From a virus: a stretch of 64,000 bases of DNA. The notes beneath the pieces are model-generated. The model had not been told where the DNA came from, made no database searches, and was given only the letters and a program-made list of their open reading frames with translations. Shown one piece after another: positions 49,442-57,979 of the stretch. Within the stretch, counting starts at the first letter, position 1; the number at the start of each line of letters is the position of its first letter. The stretch is taken from positions 62,001 to 126,000 of IMG/VR virus record IMGVR_UViG_3300010885_055091; one strand, 5' to 3'. A program made the position numbers and the translations under genes.

Positions 49442-51439
49442 ATGGCCACTGTTCTAACTCCCCCAATTCGCACGATTCTTCCCAAAACGACTCTGACATT
49501 CAATCGTGCAAATAAAAATGTCTGGATGGGTCGTTGTTATCATACCTCAAGTTTAATTTCGGGAAACCGAATTCTTGTAACAGGGGGAGTTGACTGCGAA
49601 TTATCTAAATCTTGTGAAATATATGATATAAATACTAATACATGGACAAAAAGCTTTAATTTAATAAGGAATCGGGAAGCTCATTGCGCAGTAGTACTAA
49701 ATAGCGGAAAGGTTTTAGTAGCTGGTGGCGGATTTAGAATGCAGGACACCCTTGATTGGTATTCATATACTAACACGGGGGAATACTTCAATGGTCTGGG
49801 GTGGTATTCAGCTGCAAATTTCATTTCCGTTACAAAGTCCGGTCTTTCTGGCGTTTTATTAAATGACGGGCGAGCGTTCTTATCTGGCGGCATATTTGGA
49901 ACTATTGCTGAGACCAGTTGCGATACTTACGATGAATCTACGAATTCATTCTCACCGGCTGCATCATTAAACGTAGCCAGAGCTTTTCATACCTCCCATA
50001 CACTGAGCAATGGGTTGGTGATTGCTATAGCGGGTTCGGGAGACGTAGGAAATTATGTTGATAGTATTGAAATATATGACCCAAATTTGGATACTTGGTC
50101 CGTTTTTGGTACTACCCTAACTAATGGTGTAATCTTCCATGCCAGCGTTTTAATTGACGATGGCATTATCTTGATTTCTGGAGGTTCAAACGGAGCCCCC
50201 TTAAATGACTGTTACATATATGATTATTTCTTAGCTACTTTAACCCCTGTCTCTTCTATGAATCAACCAAGAGCTGGACACACTTCAACTCTCATTACTA
50301 ATGGGATTAATGCAGGAAAAGTATTAGTTACAGGCGGGTTTGATTCAACTGATATTTTAAAAAGCGCGGAATTATACGATCCTCTTACAAATACATGGAC
50401 ACTAGTTGGAACCATGTATGAAGAAGCATGGGGTCACAGTTCTTTCGATTTAGGTAATGGAGATATTTTAAACTTCGCAGGACAAGTATCCTGGAATAAT
50501 TACCTACCTCAGTTAACCACAAATAGCACCCAGAAATGTGACACTGACGTAACCATTCCGAACATTTATCCTAGCTTCTCCTTAATCACTAGAATGACAT
50601 CCAGGGATTATGCGTGTGCTTATAATAACGCAGCGGCAGAAGTCTCTGCCGTAATGGGCGGTGAAACCATTTATTTAACGGTCGGAAATACGCCCCTTAC
50701 TATCACTTTGGGTGCCATGGATACTTCAGTAGCAGCCATATGTAGCACTATAAATAGCGCATCTCTTACAGCGGGAATTGATAATTTATATGCAATTCCC
50801 GTATTTAATACTACTCCAAATGTCTTTAAACTAATATCTGTAGATAAAATATTTACTGGTAGTGGCATAATGTCGTATGCTGACTGGCAAAAGATCGGAT
50901 TACCTCAGGGTTACTTAAGCGACCCTGCAGTTTCTTCAGTAGAAGAAATATCAGTTCCTTATATTAGTAATTATGTAGATAACTCTGACTCTGTAAGCAA
51001 CATACAACCAATTTCCGATCATGCTAATAGAGTCACTCTCTACATTAAATTCAGGACAGAAGACAATTCATCTTCACACCCTAATCATGGATGGGTGGTT
51101 ATAGCAGTGTTGTGGGATAATGGTGGTTCTGAAGAATATTTATTCCTAAATGGACTAATCGAACCATTTACTGTTAACAATTTCAACGCTGGAAATCCCT
51201 TGGTCGGTATAGACTCTCAAACAGTTGGTCTTACTTCCATCCCGCCAAACATAAGCGGCTCAGCATATAATGGCGTTACTCAATCTATGATAAACCTTGA
51301 ACCTCCTCCTGGAAGCACAGGTATTAGAATAGCTGTATTTACTGGTGACCCATCTATGATATTGAATAGTACCGGAGATTTTCAGTATCCCTACATAGCG
51401 CCAAAGTTGTCTTTGATGATATCTGATGGTACAAGATAA
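49442..51439 (+). CDS. Kelch-repeat virion protein
   Basis: 665 aa. Six Kelch blades visible in residues about 20-330: each has a hydrophobic strand, GG (ILVTGGV, VLVAGGGF, AFLSGGIF, ILISGGSN, VLVTGGFD) and an Y-DPxTNTW turn (YDINTNTW, YDPNLDTW, YDPLTNTW). The C-terminal half is beta-rich and may attach to the virion. Known Kelch propellers bind proteins or sugars. Presumably a receptor-binding or decoration protein together with the collagen-like protein. Many codons more GC-rich than in replication genes. Confidence 0.78.
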   Translation: MATVLTPPIRTILPKTTLTFNRANKNVWMGRCYHTSSLISGNRILVTGGVDCELSKSCEIYDINTNTWTKSFNLIRNREAHCAVVLNSGKVLVAGGGFRMQDTLDWYSYTNTGEYFNGLGWYSAANFISVTKSGLSGVLLNDGRAFLSGGIFGTIAETSCDTYDESTNSFSPAASLNVARAFHTSHTLSNGLVIAIAGSGDVGNYVDSIEIYDPNLDTWSVFGTTLTNGVIFHASVLIDDGIILISGGSNGAPLNDCYIYDYFLATLTPVSSMNQPRAGHTSTLITNGINAGKVLVTGGFDSTDILKSAELYDPLTNTWTLVGTMYEEAWGHSSFDLGNGDILNFAGQVSWNNYLPQLTTNSTQKCDTDVTIPNIYPSFSLITRMTSRDYACAYNNAAAEVSAVMGGETIYLTVGNTPLTITLGAMDTSVAAICSTINSASLTAGIDNLYAIPVFNTTPNVFKLISVDKIFTGSGIMSYADWQKIGLPQGYLSDPAVSSVEEISVPYISNYVDNSDSVSNIQPISDHANRVTLYIKFRTEDNSSSHPNHGWVVIAVLWDNGGSEEYLFLNGLIEPFTVNNFNAGNPLVGIDSQTVGLTSIPPNISGSAYNGVTQSMINLEPPPGSTGIRIAVFTGDPSMILNSTGDFQYPYIAPKLSLMISDGTR

Positions 51440-51462
51440 GGTCGTAGACGGGACTTGAACCC
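51440..51462 (-). other. tRNA 3'-half-like sequence
   Basis: Read on the minus strand: AAGGGTTCAAGTCCC then GTCTACGACC, which looks like the T arm plus acceptor 3' strand of a tRNA. No matching 5' acceptor (GTCGTAG) or D arm is found nearby. It may be a relic or an att-type core. The surrounding 51440-51561 holds no gene. Confidence 0.35.
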
Positions 51463-51561
51463 TTAATCCTATAGAATGTTTCATTGAACATTTATGTCAC
51501 AGACGAAAGGAGAACCCAAGGGAATCTAATTCAGCTCTCTTTATCCTTAAAGCGATATTAG

Positions 51562-51645
51562 CATTTTTGGCATAAAACTATCATTACTTGGGGCCAATTT
51601 CAACATTTTTGGTATAAAACTATCATTACTTGGGGCAAATTTCAA
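51562..51645 (+). repeat. two tandem 42-bp repeats upstream of pentapeptide-protein gene
   Basis: Unit starts CATTTTTGGCATAAAACTAT and ends CAATTTCAA; the copies (51562-51603 and 51604-51645) differ at two positions. They end 18 bases before the start of the next gene. A duplicated promoter or operator region is likely. Confidence 0.8.
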
Positions 51646-51663
51646 CACGGGTTTTTATCTTTT

Positions 51664-52957
51664 ATGAAAAATATTTCGAAAAGAGCTGATGAATTGAAAC
51701 ATGAAAATCATATGATGGACGTGGAAAGAATATCAATGCGGATTGCTTTTGGGAATTCGAACTTGATCGATTCTCGATTGCTTCGTATTGCGTTTCGCGT
51801 CATAGAAGCATCTAAGGTTGATGATTTAATACTCGCTAATCCAGGTTTAGAAGAGAGTATTAAAAAACTCTCCGATAATGATCCTTCTAAAAGTAATAAA
51901 TATATCGAATGGAGCGTTAAACAACTCAAACAACTGAAACAACTGAAACTAGAAGCCACAATGGGGGATTTAATTTCCACCATACAGGCGTTTCATAAAG
52001 TTCAAAATAGACTTGAGAAGAAAGACATTAACCAATACAAGACCTTGAAAGAACTGGAAGATGCTATAAAGGATCTTCCAGAATCCAAAACCAAAGAAAA
52101 GATCCAGGTGAAATCGGGGGCCAAAAAACTTTGGGAGAATGACACGCACGTACTCTTCAGGATGCATACTCAAAATGCTTGCATCGCATATGGAAAAGGC
52201 ACTAAATGGTGCATAACCATGAAGGATGACAATCCTTGGGATGAATATACTAATAATAATTCTATTTTTTATTTTTTGATCGACAAAAGACCATCCGAGT
52301 CTGAATATTCAAAGATCGCTTGGAACGTCCGAAGGAATATGGATGATAATAGCGTTGAAGAAGTCGAGATCCATGACGCTCTTGATGATTTGATAACAAA
52401 TTCTACGATTCAAGGAATACCGGAGTTCAGTAATATTAATCGCATGATCATAGAGGACGCTCCAAAGGCTCCGGATGGGCCCAATGTCTCTAAGCGAAAG
52501 GAACTTTTAAAAAAAAATTCTCGCGGATCACGACGCAGGGGAGAAAGCCGCCCTGCACGGGGCGGACCTGCGCGGGGCGAACCTAACCAAGGCGGACCTG
52601 CGCGGGGCGGACATGGCCGGGGCAAACCTGAAAGGGGGAAACCTGAGCGGGGCGTACCTGACCAATGCGGATTTGAACGAGGCGGACCTGGGCGGGGCGA
52701 ACATGACCATCGCGAAACTTAACGGGGCGAATTTGACCAGGGCGTACCTGTACAATGCGAACCTTAGCGGGGCGGACCTGACCGAGGCGGACCTGACCGA
52801 GGCGGACCTGACCGAGGCGGACCTGACCGAGGCGGACCTGACCGGGGCGGACCTGACCGGGGCGAATTTGACCAATGCGAGATTGATCGGAGCGATACTG
52901 GACGGGGCAAAAACTCAGGGAGCCAATTTCACCGGAGCCGATATGGAACCTGAATGA
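51664..52957 (+). CDS. frameshifted fusion: phage GTKWCIT domain plus pentapeptide-repeat domain
   Basis: The frame from 51664 encodes about 282 normal residues, including NACIAYGKGTKWCITMKDD, a domain often seen in phage and bacterial proteins with repeats. At TTTTAAAAAAAAATTC (52505-52520, nine A) the frame leaves a coherent protein and becomes Gly/Arg-rich. Shifting by +1 gives KKILADHDAGEKAALHGADL and then pentapeptide repeats A(D/N)LxG (for example ADLTEADLTEADLTGADL) up to the stop at 52957. Thus one protein split by an A-run. The repeat part has a GC far above the neighbourhood. Pentapeptide proteins can mimic DNA and block gyrase; that role is not shown here. Confidence 0.72.
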
Positions 52958-52980
52958 CCCGTATATATTTTATCTTTTAA

Positions 52981-52995
52981 TGTACCATTCATAAT
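52981..52995 (+). promoter_or_regulatory. start-proximal motif TGTACCATTCATAAT
   Basis: The 15 bases before the ATG at 52996 are TGTACCATTCATAAT and the coding start is ATGAACCC. An almost identical copy (TGTACCATTCATAGT then ATGAACCC) is at 63741-63755. A shared promoter or leader. Confidence 0.55.
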
Positions 52996-53553
52996 ATGAA
53001 CCCTGTAAACGCATCCCGTATGATGAAGAGAATGGCTGCCGCGTTAGCGGCATCCAAGTCCCCTAACAAATCCGCCGTAGCAAAAGATCTTATGGCATTA
53101 TCTGATGCCATAAACGGTAATAAGAAAGCTGAAGTTTATTTGTTAAATAAATTGGCTTTCGATCAGGATCAGGATGAGCGCACGGAGCTGTCTGACGACG
53201 TTTTTATTGAATTCCAAAAGCATTATCTTGACTGGGCAGGACAATTCGTATACTCACAGACTTTGAAAATGGACGGTGATCATGATCACTTCATTCCTAA
53301 CTACATCACCAATGGCGGTGGCAATGAATCAATGCCTCCATTCAAAGGCATAATGGTACCGTTCAATATATCAATTGATAAAGACGGAAAAGTCGTAATT
53401 TCTTACGAGGACAAATATGTTCCACAAGGGATTAGTTATTCATTCTTTCCTGCGAAAGCTAGAGGCAATTGGTCAAAACCAATTGGAGACTCATTTGAAT
53501 ATTTCACTGATAATTGCCCAGAAATGGCGAACTTCATACAAGATAACATGTGA
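52996..53553 (+). CDS. hypothetical protein
   Basis: 185 aa. Helical N-terminus rich in Ala/Lys (MMKRMAAALAASKSP), then a folded region with FIEFQKHYLDWAGQFVYSQT, DHDHFIPNYI and VVISYEDKYVPQGISYSFF. Not recognised. Its leader and first codons match the last phage start in the window (63756). Confidence 0.6.
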   Translation: MNPVNASRMMKRMAAALAASKSPNKSAVAKDLMALSDAINGNKKAEVYLLNKLAFDQDQDERTELSDDVFIEFQKHYLDWAGQFVYSQTLKMDGDHDHFIPNYITNGGGNESMPPFKGIMVPFNISIDKDGKVVISYEDKYVPQGISYSFFPAKARGNWSKPIGDSFEYFTDNCPEMANFIQDNM

Positions 53554-53563
53554 GTTATCCTCG

Positions 53564-53646
53564 TAGGAGATGAGATGGCGAGAGGTTGACCAATTGATGA
53601 AACCCGATTGGTCAACAAATCCGCTATGGAAGCGTCACTTCTCCTA
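53564..53646. other. candidate structured RNA or DNA element
   Basis: TAGGAGA (53564-53570) pairs with TCTCCTA (53640-53646) and encloses a perfect 10-bp hairpin GTTGACCAAT/ATTGGTCAAC (53585-53594 with 53607-53616) and a small CGCT/AGCG hairpin (53622-53634). The nested, perfect pairing suggests an RNA; strand unknown. The rest of the gap to 53923 is A/T-rich with no gene I can support. Confidence 0.4.
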
Positions 53647-53923
53647 GTTCCTATTGTTTAATACGCTGTGCATAATCATAATTAAGATATTATGATTATG
53701 AGTATCAGTATATGGATTATTAACAATCATTCATAATCAAAAACTTTATATATCTAGGAATCACGTCACAAGTAGTAAATCTTTTAGATTTTGATCATTA
53801 GCAGTAATCTTAGTGGTCTTAATCAAATCTGCTCTATTCTGCTCATTGATATTAATATAATTTATACAGATTCTTCAGGAAAATATTTTCTTAGGCCTTT
53901 TCAAGTAGTATTATGTTGGTAAC

Positions 53924-54106
53924 ATGTCAAAACACGCTAAGATAACTTCCCACGAAATCAATGGATCGCAATGTCTTATATTCGAGCCTGAAAGTGACTG
54001 TTTTGTTATTGAGATAAAAACCGAATCCGGAGTTCTGGTATCAGAAAAAATTAGAAGAACACTATTTAATGAGTTGTTTTTAAGGTCTTATACATTAGAA
54101 GAATGA
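53924..54106 (+). CDS. small hypothetical protein
   Basis: 60 aa, beta-rich (CLIFEPESDCFVIEIKTESG). Preceded by a 370-base gap and GTTGGTAAC. Not recognised. A second small gene follows after 12 bases. Confidence 0.5.
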   Translation: MSKHAKITSHEINGSQCLIFEPESDCFVIEIKTESGVLVSEKIRRTLFNELFLRSYTLEE

Positions 54107-54118
54107 TAATGCCTCATA

Positions 54119-54535
54119 ATGCCGAAATTTCCGAAGCATATTGTAATATCAGCTAAGCAAATTTCCACAATCTTGATATCTTATTGGTATCAAGAGTCAA
54201 AAATATTGGAAAATATACCTAGTATAGCGTCAAAAATAAATAAGACATTATTATCATCTAATTATTCAAATAGTGTAATTGGTGAGTTAATATGTGAAGA
54301 GGGTAAATTAATTGATATTTACATGGTATTTTTAGAGTCTCTAGACATATATTCTTTATTACAACAGATAGAATATTCTAAACTTCTCTGGGATATTAAA
54401 AGAAGGTCTGGACTTAAAATTAGAAACGATGTAGCCAAATACCTGAAATCTACTAAGTGGTGGAAAAACCGAAAAGCCGGGTTTGATTTAGAAAGAAAAC
54501 GAATAAATACCATAAAGAAGGTCATGAAAGACTAA
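54119..54535 (+). CDS. hypothetical protein
   Basis: 138 aa, helical; basic end KWWKNRKAGFDLERKRINT. Not recognised. Contains ILENIPSIASKINKTLLSS. ATG within CTCATAATG. Confidence 0.5.
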   Translation: MPKFPKHIVISAKQISTILISYWYQESKILENIPSIASKINKTLLSSNYSNSVIGELICEEGKLIDIYMVFLESLDIYSLLQQIEYSKLLWDIKRRSGLKIRNDVAKYLKSTKWWKNRKAGFDLERKRINTIKKVMKD

Positions 54536-54551
54536 ATGTATATTTTGACTT

Positions 54552-54773
54552 ATGACATTATATAAAATATATAGCATTATATCTCTATTTGTGTTAGTCC
54601 TTACTTTCTTTTGGGCGAGGCGCAGTGATGATGCCCAAAAATGGAGTATCCTGATGAGAGGAATGGTAATTCTTACAATATCTATTATCTGGCCTACTTT
54701 CATTTTTGTGTCAGTGGGTGGTATTTTGGGAGTATTGTCGATAGCATCGAACCGATGGACATCGCCAAAATAA
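54552..54773 (+). CDS. small two-helix membrane protein
   Basis: 73 aa. Two hydrophobic segments (YSIISLFVLVLTFFWA and GMVILTISIIWPTFIFVSVGG) with basic loops. May be a holin or other membrane protein; not recognised. The opposite-strand open frame 54488-54829 is probably its shadow. Confidence 0.5.
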   Translation: MTLYKIYSIISLFVLVLTFFWARRSDDAQKWSILMRGMVILTISIIWPTFIFVSVGGILGVLSIASNRWTSPK

Positions 54774-54886
54774 TCCTTTTTAGTGATATCGATTTGTGAT
54801 TCTTCTTTACATTTACATATATCCTTCATGAAAATTTACGGCAAAGGAAATGAGCAATATAAGATGTTATTATCCTGAACTTTTAT

Positions 54887-55435
54887 ATGGATAGTTATAG
54901 TCAATTAATTTTAAATATTTCGATAAAATACCCTCAATTTAGAATCCTTAAGAAGTCGAATTCTCGGATGATGAAAGCGATCGATCTACTGATACGTATT
55001 TTAACTTTTGGTAAAAATAAGTCATTCTTGACTGATTATGTAACCACCATAAAATATAAAGTATATGTACCGAGTGACTGGAGTACTTTCAAAGAAAGAG
55101 ATAAAATAATAGTCATTAATCATGAACTGGTTCATATGAATCAGTATTATCGATATAAAACATTATTTTTCTTGGCATATTTATTATTTCCTGTGCCTCT
55201 CTTCTTCGCGTGGGCCAGGACTAAATTTGAAATGGAAGCCTATGAGGTGACTCTGCGATTGACAGCTAAACGGTATGGCATACCTCACATAGAAGATGTG
55301 TTATATCGGAACAGCATTATCACGATCTTTACAGGACCTGGATATGGTTGGATGATGTATTATAGAAAATATGTAGAAAACTGGTACGATGAAGTATTAC
55401 GCAAAATCAGACAGGAGTCTGAAGTAAAATCTTGA
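54887..55435 (+). CDS. membrane-associated zinc metallopeptidase-like protein (HELVH)
   Basis: 182 aa. INHELVHMNQYYRY has HExxH (about 86-90) with Glu as catalytic base. A hydrophobic stretch FFLAYLLFPVPLFFAWA follows, then KFEMEAYEVTLRL, whose Glu could be the third zinc ligand as in gluzincins. The N-terminal half is basic. Cleavage of a membrane or envelope protein is possible. I do not recognise a named family. No similar gene nearby. Confidence 0.6.
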   Translation: MDSYSQLILNISIKYPQFRILKKSNSRMMKAIDLLIRILTFGKNKSFLTDYVTTIKYKVYVPSDWSTFKERDKIIVINHELVHMNQYYRYKTLFFLAYLLFPVPLFFAWARTKFEMEAYEVTLRLTAKRYGIPHIEDVLYRNSIITIFTGPGYGWMMYYRKYVENWYDEVLRKIRQESEVKS

Positions 55436-55645
55436 CGGTTGGGAACCGAGGTTCCTGATGTAAAGGAGATGTGCCTTCCTGATTGATGGCTTGTGATAAA
55501 ATTTCTTTTGTATCGAGACTTTGAATACTTGATAGCTTGTGAATTCTAACGGTAAAGTTTGTTTACAATGAGCCTGCAGTCTGATCTACCTATCGTGAAG
55601 TTCAACCTGCACGTATAAGCTTCAAGAATTCTACTTACCAGAACG

Positions 55646-55843
55646 ATGAAATCGGAAATGACTGCTGTAAAAATAAGAGTTAGAGACGCCCAATCAATTC
55701 GTGAGGAAATACATGAACTGAAGGGAACCACGGCTTGTGATTGGATGAGAGCCGCCAAAAACCTTATCGATGAAAGAAACGAGGGAGTTGATGGGGAGGA
55801 CCGAGAAGTCCTCCTATCTATAAAACCCCTCAAGAATTCTTGA
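55646..55843 (+). CDS. small hypothetical protein
   Basis: 65 aa, hydrophilic (KIRVRDAQSIREEIHELKG). The frame upstream, from an ATG at 55568, is open except for one TAA at 55616-55618 and reads MSLQSDLPIVKFNLHV before it, so the gene may have been longer. Overlaps the convergent glycosyltransferase by 14 bases. The gap 55436-55645 holds no other gene. Confidence 0.45.
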   Translation: MKSEMTAVKIRVRDAQSIREEIHELKGTTACDWMRAAKNLIDERNEGVDGEDREVLLSIKPLKNS

Positions 55844-56627
55844 TCGGTCCTATTACCTTGCGTATCTCTGCTGGATCTCCCTGGAATTTATAGAATCCAG
55901 TGTGGTCCAGCTTAATGGTCGGATTGGCAAAGACTCGACCGCCCATTCGTTTCCAGCGCAAACAGAAGGCCCAATCTTCGGAAAGATAGGTCCCATCTTC
56001 TGTGATTTCCGTATCATAAAGAGCATACATGAAGTGCTCACATTCTGGGGCATATGCCAAACTATCCCGATATTTTAATTCAGGAAAAGCGTTAAACATT
56101 CGCTCGAATACGTGGCGCTTAACCAACATGAAACCGGTGCCAAGAGTATCGACTTCCACCAAGTCCTCTTTGTTTACAACCGGATCGGCGGTTAAATTCA
56201 CCACATAACTAATGGGAATGCTCTTTTTAGGATAAAGACCGCCAACGACATCCTGATTATTACATAGCAACTTCAGGATGGCCTCAGGATCGAAGGCCAG
56301 GTCTACATCGATGAACATTAAATGGGTGGCTTCTGGGCATCCCATGAACTTTGCGACCAAATTATTGCGAGCGCGCGGAATTAGCGACTCGTTATAAATG
56401 ATATCCATCGTGAAATTAATTTTTAACTTAGTGGCTATAATGGCGAACTTAACGAGTCCTGCAAACGTCGATTCGCTGCACATGCCTCCGTACATCGGAA
56501 GAGCGAAATAAATGTGTTGTTCCTGTAAAAATTTTAAAGTTATTGGGTCTAAAGTGGAAGCTCCTCCATCATTTTTATTGGGAGTGGGAGTGACTTCAAG
56601 ATTTTCGTTTGATTCTTTAGATTCCAT
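55830..56627 (-). CDS. glycosyltransferase, GT-A fold
   Basis: 265 aa. ALPMYGGMCSESTFAGLV, NESLIPRARNNLVAKFMG, HLMFIDVDLAFDPEAIL with the DxD motif (DVD), and GGLYPKK follow the pattern of phage and bacterial GT-A enzymes. Later SEDWAFCLRW supplies an acidic catalytic region and LDHTG the His. Known members transfer sugars to lipids, proteins or DNA bases; the acceptor is unknown. It is a single minus-strand gene beside a large non-coding region; start ATG 56627. Confidence 0.8.
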   Translation of the reverse strand: MESKESNENLEVTPTPNKNDGGASTLDPITLKFLQEQHIYFALPMYGGMCSESTFAGLVKFAIIATKLKINFTMDIIYNESLIPRARNNLVAKFMGCPEATHLMFIDVDLAFDPEAILKLLCNNQDVVGGLYPKKSIPISYVVNLTADPVVNKEDLVEVDTLGTGFMLVKRHVFERMFNAFPELKYRDSLAYAPECEHFMYALYDTEITEDGTYLSEDWAFCLRWKRMGGRVFANPTIKLDHTGFYKFQGDPAEIRKVIGPIKNS

Positions 56628-56944
56628 GTTTCCTAACCGATCAATAAAACCGTACCGACTGCGCTAATTTTTCATTCAAGAATCGCCGTTTAGGTGCAGT
56701 GGACGGTTGATATGGCGATTTGTGATGTGCTGATCTCTAGAGGACTCAAATTCGCGGGTCCACGATAAATTAGATTGACTGCTTGAATGGGAGCCGAGTC
56801 CGGTCGAATGTCCGGACCGGAGAAATCCGGAATGAGGTTGGAATGTGTAAAGCGTATCGTGGGCGTACTCGTTCAAAGTCGGAGGGGTCTGAGGACGTGG
56901 GTTGACGGGTGGGAAAGTGAATGGATGGGTGAGAGAGGCGAAGA

Positions 56945-56978
56945 AAAGGCCCCGGGAAGCGTCTCCCTGGGGTCCTTT
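56945..56978. terminator. terminator-like hairpin
   Basis: AAAGGCCCCGGGA pairs with TCCCTGGGGTCCTTT with two bulges; on the minus strand it is followed by TTTTCTTC. It would insulate the glycosyltransferase gene from transcription out of the repeat region. Confidence 0.45.
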
Positions 56979-57685
56979 GTCCTTACCCCGGGTTCGCTAT
57001 AATGTGGTTTAACGGAAGTACCTTTCCGGAGTCAGGAGCGTTATCCTGGTAATTGACGTTTGCTGACGCGTATCCTGAATATAAAGGGGTGTACGGGGAA
57101 TTGGAAGAATCCATAATGCGTGGGATGTCCAAGAACAATTACGGGTATACGGGAAAATAGAGAGAGATGCAATTCAGGATATACAGATTCCGGATAATTT
57201 TTATATCGATAATTTACAGATATGGGGTCTACCGATAGGATCGATTGTCCTGGTAATATTCGGGATAATCGGTACCATACATTACCATATAGTAAATTTA
57301 CAATATGACGAATTGGCATGATTGTTCGACCAATCCATGGAATAAAGAATACGGAAATCGGTAGAAACCGATTATTGATAAACTCAGCTTCCATCCGTTA
57401 AAGAATGCTTGGAAGTAATGTAAACGAGAGTGGAAGATTTCTGATAAAATGTAGAACGGCGGAATTACCAATAAATTTTAGTGGGGCTAAATATTCTGAA
57501 TGGATACTAAACGCCCGGTAAATCGCGGAGTAATCCTTTCCGTAAATGGGTGGAATTACAGAATACCTCAATCAATTCATCAAGCACAAATAGAGAACAT
57601 TAAGCAAAATATAAAATAAAGTATCCAAAATGCGTAGAAAACACTTGGCAAAATGTTGAGTAAAGTATTCTGGATGGTGCTCCAT

Positions 57686-57802
57686 TGAATACTCGATATA
57701 AAACTCCTGTGAATACTCGATATTTTAATTGACATGCTCGATATTTTACTTGACATGTTACTTGACATGCTCGATATATTACTTGACATGCTCGATATAT
57801 TT
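57686..57802. repeat. tandem imperfect repeats with GACATGCTCGATAT
   Basis: Units of the type TTACTTGACATGCTCGATAT recur three to four times, preceded by two GAATACTCGATAT variants. Possible iterons or binding sites. Not CRISPR: no spacer/repeat regularity. Confidence 0.7.
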
Positions 57803-57953
57803 GGAAAACGAATTTTCATAAAAGTAGCCCTTCCTTATTCTTATGGTCCTTGTTTGGTATCCTGATATTTTATCCGTAATTTAGTAAATTTTATTGGGTA
57901 CTTCTGTAAATTTTTTGAAATTATCTGTAAATTTTACTGGGTATTTCAGTAAA

Positions 57954-57979
57954 CGGGAGACTTTAGGAAAGGTCTCCCG
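57954..57979. terminator. terminator at the end of 57963-58340 gene
   Basis: CGGGAGAC (57954-57961) pairs with GTCTCCCG (57972-57979), loop of 10. The stop codon of the minus-strand gene lies in the loop. T-run is weak (GTTTACTG). Confidence 0.5.

Larger units (their letters stand above)
56628..57962. other. long stretch with little or no coding capacity
   Basis: 1335 bases in which no frame looks like a normal protein. Minus-strand frames such as 57041-57394 and plus-strand 56787-57002 have odd composition and no family. Contains hairpins (56797-56830, 56945-56978, 57954-57979) and tandem repeats (57686-57802), and TAAATTTTA-type repeats near 57873-57955. May be an origin or regulatory region, or decayed sequence. 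Confidence 0.5.

Noticed and set aside
51440-51530. Complete tRNA gene
   Set aside because: T arm and acceptor 3' side look right, but no 5' acceptor, D arm or 7-base anticodon loop can be formed.
53595-53603. Hammerhead ribozyme core (TGATGAAAC)
   Set aside because: The CTGATGA...GAAA core with three stems cannot be arranged; stem II is missing and the bases lie in a simple loop.
54488-54829. Minus-strand 113-aa open frame
   Set aside because: Mirrors two plus-strand genes; its hydrophobic stretch is the antisense of the membrane protein.
55546-55833. Minus-strand 95-aa open frame
   Set aside because: It is antisense to the 55646-55843 gene and has Ser/Arg-rich shadow-like composition.
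56787-57002. Plus-strand 71-aa open frame
   Set aside because: Low-complexity Gly/Arg/Ser, includes a terminator-like hairpin, and has no leader.
57041-57394. Minus-strand 117-aa open frame
   Set aside because: Odd composition, no domains, and it lies in a repeat- and hairpin-rich region.
57686-57802. CRISPR array
   Set aside because: Units are short and directly adjacent, with variants instead of constant repeats separated by unique spacers, and no cas genes are present.
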